A stretch of 20,743 bases of DNA. Source: a virus. The stretch's first letter is position 1, and each line of letters opens with the position of its first letter. This document shows, in pieces, positions 6,195 through 10,690 of the stretch. The DNA lies in the IMG/VR virus record IMGVR_UViG_3300028581_002427, positions 1 through 20,743 of that record. One strand, written 5' to 3'. A program made the translations under genes and the position numbers. Below the pieces are notes generated by a model. It saw only the letters and a list, made by a program, of their open reading frames with translations, did not search any database and was not told the origin of the DNA.

Positions 6195-6746
6195 ATGAAA
6201 AATGTTGCTGTTCTAAGCTTTATGTCAATTGCCATATCTATAATTGCAATTGTACTGGTTATTTTTGAAATCGAACCATTGGATTTTAATTTATTCTCGG
6301 CACTTATCACTGTTTTATCAGTATTAGTTACATGTTTGCTAGGCTGGCAAATTTTTTCGATCATCAATTTAAATGAGTTAACAAAAGAAATTGAGACCTC
6401 TAAAAAACAAATTCTTTATTTAAATAATAATGTGCTTGCACAAAACAGTATGGCTTTTTCTGACTTTTATTATCACCTGAATTTTAAAGATGACACTTCT
6501 AGGATAGAATACAATTACTTGTTTTATAGGCTTTCAAGCATACTACACTCCAGCAAAAATGGCGATATTGAAACTTGCAATGTTGTTGTAAAATCTCTAT
6601 TGGAGCATGTAAACCCAGAGCATATTTTTTTAAGTAAGGATGACATTGGCAATCTTTTTACAGTGATTGGGAACATACAGCACAAGAATGAGATAAAACG
6701 GATGAATGAATTGATTCGACATCTAGCCAAATTGGAGACTGATTAA
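6195..6746 (+). CDS. Rightward two-membrane-segment protein, probable moron
   Basis: This 183-aa protein has two N-terminal membrane segments (residues about 6-26 and 33-57) followed by a cytoplasmic helical domain. It begins MKNVAVLSFMSIAIS, and the segment after residue 58 is Glu/Lys/Asn-rich (NELTKEIE.SKKQI), suggesting a short coiled coil. The gene is opposed to all surrounding early genes and has its own promoter-like element, so it was probably inserted as a passenger gene. Two-helix membrane proteins with a soluble C-terminal domain in prophages are often lysogenic conversion or exclusion genes, but nothing here proves that. Its last 89 bases overlap the end of the convergent 126-aa gene. 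Confidence 0.75.
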   Translation: MKNVAVLSFMSIAISIIAIVLVIFEIEPLDFNLFSALITVLSVLVTCLLGWQIFSIINLNELTKEIETSKKQILYLNNNVLAQNSMAFSDFYYHLNFKDDTSRIEYNYLFYRLSSILHSSKNGDIETCNVVVKSLLEHVNPEHIFLSKDDIGNLFTVIGNIQHKNEIKRMNELIRHLAKLETD

Positions 6747-7038
6747 TAAATAGTCTTCTAAGTTGCTGTTTTTTAATGCATAGTAATGCTTCTTCATGCG
6801 ATCTATATCTAATTATATTTATTAAAAATTCATTTTCTTTACTCATAACTGCAATTCCTATTTTTTTTTTAGGCTTTACAACACCTTTTGTGTTTTTAAC
6901 AATTCTATTACGCACATCTATTTTTGTATCTTTTCGGTAAGCAATACCCACAAAATAATATGTTGTTACTTCTACTATCCTAGGGGTTATAATCTCTGTG
7001 CCGTCTTGGAATTGTTTTGTTACTTTTTTTAATAGCAT
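6658..7038 (-). CDS. 126-aa hypothetical basic protein, 3' overlap with the convergent gene
   Basis: The ATG at 7038 opens a Lys/Arg-rich protein. Residues about 1-70 look like a small beta-rich unit (VTTYYFVGIAYRK, then IGIAVMSKENEFLINIIRY), followed by a helix to about residue 95. The last 28-30 residues are read antisense through the end of the rightward membrane-protein gene and look less natural (Ser/Cys-rich). The ancestral protein may therefore have ended earlier, with the present C-terminus created when the neighbour was inserted. I do not recognise the family. Confidence 0.5.
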   Translation of the reverse strand: MLLKKVTKQFQDGTEIITPRIVEVTTYYFVGIAYRKDTKIDVRNRIVKNTKGVVKPKKKIGIAVMSKENEFLINIIRYRSHEEALLCIKKQQLRRLFINQSPIWLDVESIHSSVLSHSCAVCSQSL

Positions 7039-7052
7039 GATTGATAATATTT

Positions 7053-7080
7053 AAATTTAAAATACTTATGAAAAATGTTG
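7053..7080 (+). repeat. Duplicated leader and start of the 183-aa gene (copy of 6180-6207)
   Basis: The 28 bases at 7053-7080 match 6180-6207 at 26 positions. The match covers ten leader bases (AAATTTAAAA), five spacer bases with two changes, and the first 13 coding bases (ATGAAAAATGTTG). In this copy the reading frame stops after five codons (MKNVV). It looks like a duplicated or residual gene start. Confidence 0.6.
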
Positions 7081-7158
7081 TTTAATCAAATTTTAAAAAC
7101 CTAACTACATCTATCACTAATAACTCTCTATATATAAATAATTAAAAATTAAAAGTTT

Positions 7159-7359
7159 ATGAAATCAGAAAGCATTTTTAAAGTAGGAGACGTTGTAAGA
7201 TTAAAATCTATCATCACTCCGGTTATGGTAATTAAAAAATTCACATGGGATTCTGAAACCGAAGCAAATTTTACAGATAGAGTAGATTGCATTTGGATAG
7301 CCGACAACAAATTGTATCGTGAATCATTGTACACAATTACCTTAATGATTTACAATTAG
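7159..7359 (+). CDS. YodC-like DUF2158 small protein
   Basis: This 66-aa protein has the layout of the DUF2158 (YodC-like) family. An N-terminal 'FKVGDVVRLKS' strand is followed by 'MVIKKF', then a 'VDCIWIADNKLYRESLY' strand pair, corresponding to the family's usual GDVV.LKSGG...V, then 'C.WF...'. These are small beta-barrel-like proteins of unknown biochemical role, common in phages and mobile elements. The gene runs rightward against the early operon and is followed by a good terminator (7416-7461), so it is an independent unit. Its stop overlaps the stop of the convergent 88-aa gene by four bases. Confidence 0.7.
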   Translation: MKSESIFKVGDVVRLKSIITPVMVIKKFTWDSETEANFTDRVDCIWIADNKLYRESLYTITLMIYN

Positions 7360-7622
7360 AAACTCTTATTAGAGCATTGTTTACTGTAAATTAGAATACT
7401 AAAAAAATAAATTTCAACAGCCTCTATTATTTCATAACCACTAGAGGCTGTTATTTTTTTTGTAATCACTCCTCTTTTAAACACCCTGGTATTACTACTA
7501 ACTTTTGTGTTGCTCTGTTCTTTTTTTCTTAATATGCCTTTTTTGTATAATTGATAAATAATTATACCTGCATTGATGGCTGTAGTAATGATTGCTATTG
7601 ATTCTGTATTCATTGTTTCCAT
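7356..7622 (-). CDS. 88-aa protein with an N-terminal membrane segment
   Basis: The N-terminus reads METMNTESIAIITTAINAG, with a hydrophobic helix at about residues 8-25, then a Lys/Arg/Ser/Thr-rich middle (28-57). The C-terminal part (about 58-88) is encoded across the terminator hairpin of the rightward 66-aa gene, so this segment doubles as regulatory DNA. The start context ATGGAAAC is shared with three other early genes. Length and composition fit a small phage membrane protein. Function is unknown, and the true C-terminus may have been altered by the neighbouring insertion. Confidence 0.5.
   Translation of the reverse strand: METMNTESIAIITTAINAGIIIYQLYKKGILRKKEQSNTKVSSNTRVFKRGVITKKITASSGYEIIEAVEIYFFSILIYSKQCSNKSF
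7416..7461 (+). terminator. Rho-independent terminator after the DUF2158 gene
   Basis: An 11-bp perfect stem AACAGCCTCTA (7416-7426) / TAGAGGCTGTT (7442-7452) has a 15-base loop and is followed by eight Ts (7454-7461). It ends the rightward 66-aa gene and lies inside the opposite 88-aa gene. Confidence 0.8.
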
Positions 7623-7647
7623 TTTTATTTCAATTTTTATTTTTAAT

Positions 7648-7980
7648 TTATTTTTTTTCTACCTCCGCTCCCTCTTTCTCTGCCACCTGATATTTTGCCA
7701 GCTCCTTGGCAGTTTTTGCCAGCTCCTTTATCAGCCTTTTGTTTTCGGCAAGCATGGCTTTTATCATCTTTTCGTTGGCATGTATGCGCTCCACCATTAT
7801 TTCCATAGGCGTGGCACTGTTGGCGGTGGTGGTGGTTTCACGCTCTTTTGCCTTTTGAGCTTTACGCTCCCAAAATTCATTGATATGATTTGGATTTTCT
7901 TTTCGGTACTTCTTCATGTACCCACGTTGATACGCATTTCTAGCCTCTTTAGCCTCGGGGCTCATTGTTGTAGTTTCCAT
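7648..7980 (-). CDS. 110-aa coiled-coil phage protein
   Basis: The N-terminal part contains 'SPEAKEARNAYQRGYMKKYR', then 'NPNHINEFWERKA', a basic pattern seen in small phage proteins that may bind nucleic acid. A Thr-rich linker (about 49-57) precedes a long C-terminal helix (about 58-110) full of Glu, Lys and Ala with heptad-like spacing, ending EKEGAEVEKK. It probably oligomerises as a coiled coil. It lies 33 bases downstream of the 75-aa gene in the leftward early operon. The codon for the first Met is in the shared ATGGAAAC context. Exact role unknown. Confidence 0.7.
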   Translation of the reverse strand: METTTMSPEAKEARNAYQRGYMKKYRKENPNHINEFWERKAQKAKERETTTTANSATPMEIMVERIHANEKMIKAMLAENKRLIKELAKTAKELAKYQVAEKEGAEVEKK

Positions 7981-8013
7981 AATTTTGTTTTTTAGGGGGT
8001 TTTTTAAATGTGG

Positions 8014-8241
8014 TTAGTTTTTCTCTTCTTGCTGTTTGTGCAGCTGTGCACCTCTGCGGCGGGCATTCCATATACTACTGCGGGTGTGCAGGTCGTATCG
8101 TTTCATCAGGTAGTCGTCCACCGCTCCCGGCATGGCGCCATCCTCCTTTATCAGCCTTTCGTACTCCGTGTAAATGGCCATGTCCCTACGCTCCATTTTG
8201 AGCTTGTAGTATGTTTTCAACTGTGGTTTTGTCATAATCAT
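8014..8241 (-). CDS. 75-aa basic protein, first gene of the leftward early operon
   Basis: This is the first gene after the promoter and operator region that divides early genes from the repressor, a place usually taken by a Cro-like or other early regulator. The protein is highly basic and helical: 'QLKTYYKLKMERRDMAIY', then 'VDDYLMKRYDLHTRSSIWNARRRG'. The last segment resembles a recognition helix with an Arg cluster. It may bind DNA, but there is no clear family match. Starts at 8241 (MIM) and 8235 (MTK) are both possible. The stop lies 33 bases before the next gene. Confidence 0.65.
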   Translation of the reverse strand: MIMTKPQLKTYYKLKMERRDMAIYTEYERLIKEDGAMPGAVDDYLMKRYDLHTRSSIWNARRRGAQLHKQQEEKN

Positions 8242-8341
8242 TCCTTTTTAATATATTGTTTTAAACCTATTATCTGTTTTTGTTTGTATATTTGTGCGCT
8301 TTTTGTTTTGTGTTTCGTGTGTTGTTTTATTTAAGACAATG

Positions 8342-8372
8342 CAAAGATAGAGCAAATGCAAGCATTATGCAA
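8342..8372 (-). promoter_or_regulatory. Early leftward promoter with overlapping operator-like repeats
   Basis: On the minus strand, TTG (8372-8370), a 20-base spacer and TATCTTTG (8349-8342) match the Bacteroidetes promoter consensus. The spacer is built of two adjacent related units, GCAAATGCAA (8352-8361) and GCATTATGCAA (8362-8372). The second contains the palindrome GCATTATGC. This is where a repressor would block entry. It lies 100 bases upstream of the first early gene and 64 bases upstream of the divergent repressor gene. Confidence 0.6.
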
Positions 8373-8435
8373 TATATTTTAAAATAAATTAAGATATTAA
8401 ATTGTTTTTATACATATTTAAAAATCAAAATAATA

Positions 8436-9092
8436 ATGGAATCTACTGTAAAAGAAAGACTTGTGGCGTTTTTAAAAGAAATAAATATAAGCCAAAAAAA
8501 ATTTGAAATAAGTATTGATGTATCTAATGGCTATGTTAATAATATAAGACAATCAATTCAACCAGATAAAATACAGAGAATATCTCTAACATATCCATAT
8601 TTAAATACTGGCTGGCTTTTAACTGGTCAAGGCGAAATGTTGAACAGCGAAAAAGTGGCAACTCCCCCCTCTCCCCCCACTTCCAAATTAGGCGTACCGA
8701 TTATTCCTTTCGAGGCAATAGCAGGTTATAATGGTCACGATAACGAGGGCATAGGCATAGAGCAGTGCGAGCGTTACATAGTGCCGGAGTTCGACACCAT
8801 GGGCGTGGAGTTTATCGTGCGGGTGAGTGGCAGTAGCATGTACCCTAAGTACAGCAATGGGGATTTGCTGGCGTGCCGTAAAATACGCGAGATAGTTTTC
8901 TTTCAGTGGGGCAAGGTGTATGTTATAGATGGGTCGCAGGGAGTGATGGTAAAACGCATTTTTGAGGATTCCATGCGTGAGGATTACATAATGTGCGTGA
9001 GCGATAACAAGGAGCACTACCCCGCATTCTCCATCCCCAAAACGGACATCCGCAGTTTGAGTATTGTATTGGGGGTTATTAGGACGGAATAA
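8436..9092 (+). CDS. CI/LexA-like phage repressor (HTH plus S24 peptidase)
   Basis: The 218-aa protein has an N-terminal helix-turn-helix (residues about 4-67) and a Pro/Ser/Thr linker (about 74-84). Its C-terminal S24 peptidase domain (about 88-218) contains the cleavage-type dipeptide Ala96-Gly97, nucleophile Ser134 in SGSSMYP, and general base Lys173 in VMVKRIF. Such repressors bind operators as dimers and cut themselves when RecA is activated by DNA damage, releasing the lytic genes. It is divergent from the early operon across an operator-bearing gap, the classic switch layout. Base composition changes sharply between the two domains, being A+T-rich before about 8640 and much richer in G+C after, which suggests domain shuffling. 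Self-cleavage is inferred from motifs. Confidence 0.93.
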   Translation: MESTVKERLVAFLKEINISQKKFEISIDVSNGYVNNIRQSIQPDKIQRISLTYPYLNTGWLLTGQGEMLNSEKVATPPSPPTSKLGVPIIPFEAIAGYNGHDNEGIGIEQCERYIVPEFDTMGVEFIVRVSGSSMYPKYSNGDLLACRKIREIVFFQWGKVYVIDGSQGVMVKRIFEDSMREDYIMCVSDNKEHYPAFSIPKTDIRSLSIVLGVIRTE

Positions 9093-9097
9093 GCTGG

Positions 9098-9118
9098 AGT
9101 GATTATGTGATAATCACT
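9098..9118. promoter_or_regulatory. Inverted repeat after the repressor gene (operator or weak terminator)
   Basis: AGTGATTAT (9098-9106) and ATAATCACT (9110-9118) form a perfect 9-bp inverted repeat around GTG, starting six bases after the repressor stop. The half-site GTGATTAT recurs at 9172-9179. It is A+T-rich with no U-run of note, so an operator is as likely as a terminator. Confidence 0.4.
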
Positions 9119-9151
9119 TTAAAAGACTGGGAAATGTCACTATTGCATCAA

Positions 9152-9171
9152 ATTGTCAAAAAACAGACAAT
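9152..9171. promoter_or_regulatory. Inverted repeat upstream of dinD
   Basis: ATTGTC (9152-9157) and GACAAT (9166-9171) are perfect inverted arms eight bases apart, about 50 bases before the dinD start. Together with TTGCAT at 9143-9148, which also occurs in the early operator, this suggests that dinD may be under regulator control. Confidence 0.35.
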
Positions 9172-9221
9172 GTGATTATTGAATAGAAAAAATTTAAAAA
9201 CACTATTTTGTATAAAAAAAT

Positions 9222-9818
9222 ATGGAAAAAACATCAATAACCAAATTAAACAAGTCATTCGAAGAGTCCGCATACGAACAGGAAGGAGTAGAATATTGGT
9301 TGGCTCGTGAGCTGCAAGAACTATTGGAATATGCCCAGTGGAGAAATTTTGTAAACGTTATTGACAAAGCAAAAGAAAGTTGCAAAACTAGTGGAGAAGC
9401 GGTTTCAGACCATTTTGTTGACGTCAGCAAAATGGTATCCATCGGATCGGGTGCGGAACGTAAGCAAGAAGATATTATGCTTACCCGTTACGCCTGTTAC
9501 CTTATTGCCCAGAACGGAGATCCTAAGAAAGAACAAATAGCTTTTGCTCAAAGCTATTTTGCTATTCAGACACGCAAACAAGAGATTCTGGAGGAGCGCA
9601 TACAATTGATGGAACGGTTGCAAGCTCGTGAAAAATTGGCAGCTACCGAAACCGAACTATCAAAAAACATATTTGAACGAGGTGTTGACAATAAAGGATT
9701 TGCTACCATACGTAGCAAGGGTGATTCAGCATTATTTGGTGGTAATAACACCAGTGCGATGAAACGTAAATTAGGCATTTTAGACAATAGACCTTTTAAT
9801 AAATGTCCATTTGATTAA
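9222..9818 (+). CDS. dinD: DNA-damage-inducible protein D, C-terminally truncated
   Basis: The 198-aa protein matches DinD. The N-terminal part has 'GVEYWLARELQELLEYAQWRNF' (22-43), then 'TRYACYLIAQNGDP.K..IAFAQSYFAIQTRKQE' (about 88-121). The later part has 'IFERGVDNKGFATIRSKGD.ALFGGN' and 'MKRKLGI'. The family is normally about 270-280 residues, with 'RPLADF' and a further conserved tail after the KLG motif. Here, after 'NRPF', the sequence diverges and stops within about six residues, so some 70-80 residues are missing. E. coli DinD is SOS-induced and inhibits RecA filaments; here that role is an inference from family. It follows the S24 repressor on the same strand, so both respond, or once responded, to DNA damage. 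The truncated copy may be inactive. Confidence 0.82.
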   Translation: MEKTSITKLNKSFEESAYEQEGVEYWLARELQELLEYAQWRNFVNVIDKAKESCKTSGEAVSDHFVDVSKMVSIGSGAERKQEDIMLTRYACYLIAQNGDPKKEQIAFAQSYFAIQTRKQEILEERIQLMERLQAREKLAATETELSKNIFERGVDNKGFATIRSKGDSALFGGNNTSAMKRKLGILDNRPFNKCPFD

Positions 9819-9825
9819 CACGCTA

Positions 9826-9855
9826 CAAAGATACGAGTTTTAATATCATTATCAA
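9826..9855 (-). promoter_or_regulatory. Consensus promoter pointing antisense into dinD
   Basis: On the minus strand, TTTTG ending at 9853, a 19-base spacer (9852-9834) and TATCTTTG (9833-9826) match the Bacteroidetes promoter. Transcription would start near 9819 and run leftwards, antisense to dinD and the repressor. No leftward gene lies within 1.5 kb downstream. An inverted repeat TTATCA/TGATAA overlaps its upstream end (9849-9866). Confidence 0.45.
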
Positions 9856-9897
9856 AATAAAATGATAAGTATTTTCGTAAATATCGAAACATTTAAC

Positions 9898-9930
9898 AAA
9901 AAAAGCCCCGACCTTCACAGGCGGGGGCTT
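9898..9930 (-). terminator. Terminator of the late leftward operon
   Basis: On the minus strand the stem AAGCCCC (9930-9924) / GGGGCTT (9909-9903) is followed by a T-run (9904-9898). It lies about 50 bases after the Rz-like gene and separates late genes from the convergent dinD. Confidence 0.8.
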
Positions 9931-9976
9931 CCAAAACAAAACAAAATAGAAAGCAAACTAAAAAAAATAACCCTTT

Positions 9977-10576
9977 TTATCTACATTTAACCCTCAAAAG
10001 CCAAACCCAAAATTTATGCCTTGATTTCCATTCCAAAAAGCAATTGTAATCAGTATTGAGATTTTTATAATAATCAATAAGGTCTTTTTTTGATTCCACC
10101 TCTTCCTGTGCAATTGCGTATTTACATTGGTAAGTATAAGCCAAACTGGAATACTCTTGCGCCTCTATGTCAAGGCTATTAATTAAGCTGTCTTTTGACC
10201 ATATTACGATGTTTTTATGCATTATGGTACTATCGCAACCCTCAATGGTTTTTTGCCTGTTGTAGCGTTCCTCTGCGCTGTCTGCTCGTTCGGTTGCTAA
10301 CCTTACAGCATCACTAAATTTTTCAGTCAAACGCTTTTGAACTTTCAACCTCAATGAATCCACTTTCAAAATGCTATCCTTTTGGTATTGCAACTGTAAT
10401 GAATGAATCGCTTTCAAACTGTCCTCGTTCAGTTTCTGAATCAGAATAGTCCTTGGCTGGTCTTTCAGCAGATCGTCTTTTTGTGTGAAATAGGTTTGTT
10501 TAATTGCATAGCCTATTGACGCTATTATTACAAATAGAAATATGTATTTCAATAAAATTATAAATATATTATTCAT
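9977..10576 (-). CDS. Membrane-anchored coiled-coil protein, candidate Rz-like inner-membrane spanin
   Basis: This 199-aa protein has an N-terminal membrane anchor (residues about 4-25, FIILLKYIFLFVIIASIGYAI) followed by a long helical region rich in Lys, Gln, Asp, Ser and Leu (about 45-115). After a short Cys-containing turn (GCDST, about 112-116) there is a second helix (about 125-172) and an aromatic/basic end. One anchor plus a long periplasmic coiled coil is the layout of Rz-type spanins, which complete lysis in Gram-negative hosts. It is the last gene of the late operon, after the endolysin and holin-like genes but separated from them by the 704-aa structural gene. No o-spanin lipoprotein gene is visible nearby. 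Role by position and shape only. Confidence 0.55.
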   Translation of the reverse strand: MNNIFIILLKYIFLFVIIASIGYAIKQTYFTQKDDLLKDQPRTILIQKLNEDSLKAIHSLQLQYQKDSILKVDSLRLKVQKRLTEKFSDAVRLATERADSAEERYNRQKTIEGCDSTIMHKNIVIWSKDSLINSLDIEAQEYSSLAYTYQCKYAIAQEEVESKKDLIDYYKNLNTDYNCFLEWKSRHKFWVWLLRVKCR

Positions 10577-10591
10577 TTTTAAAACGTTTAT

Positions 10592-10627
10592 AATTTTGGT
10601 CGTCTCATTTATAAGACGACCAAAATT
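10592..10627. repeat. 14-bp perfect inverted repeat between late genes
   Basis: AATTTTGGTCGTCT (10592-10605) and AGACGACCAAAATT (10614-10627) pair perfectly around an eight-base loop. It lies 16 bases upstream of the Rz-like gene start. There is no strong U-run, so it may stabilise or attenuate the mRNA rather than terminate it. Confidence 0.6.
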
Positions 10628-10657
10628 AATTAAAAAAAATATGTCGCTCTTGTCTTT

Positions 10658-10690
10658 AAGTCCCCCTTTCGGGGGATTTAGGGGGCTTTA
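10658..10690. repeat. C/G-rich palindromic repeat at the end of the 704-aa gene
   Basis: TCCCCC (10661-10666) pairs with GGGGGA (10671-10676) around TTTC. A second GGGGG block follows (10681-10685) with CTTTA, which can alternatively pair with the TAAG-side CCCCC. The gene's TAA (10690-10688) lies inside it. It resembles the short palindromic units found between genes in many Bacteroidetes chromosomes and may act as a mild terminator or mRNA-end structure. Confidence 0.5.

Noticed and set aside
8287-8294. TATATTTG as the rightward repressor promoter
   Set aside because: There is no TTG 19-21 bases upstream, and the start codon is about 140 bases away.
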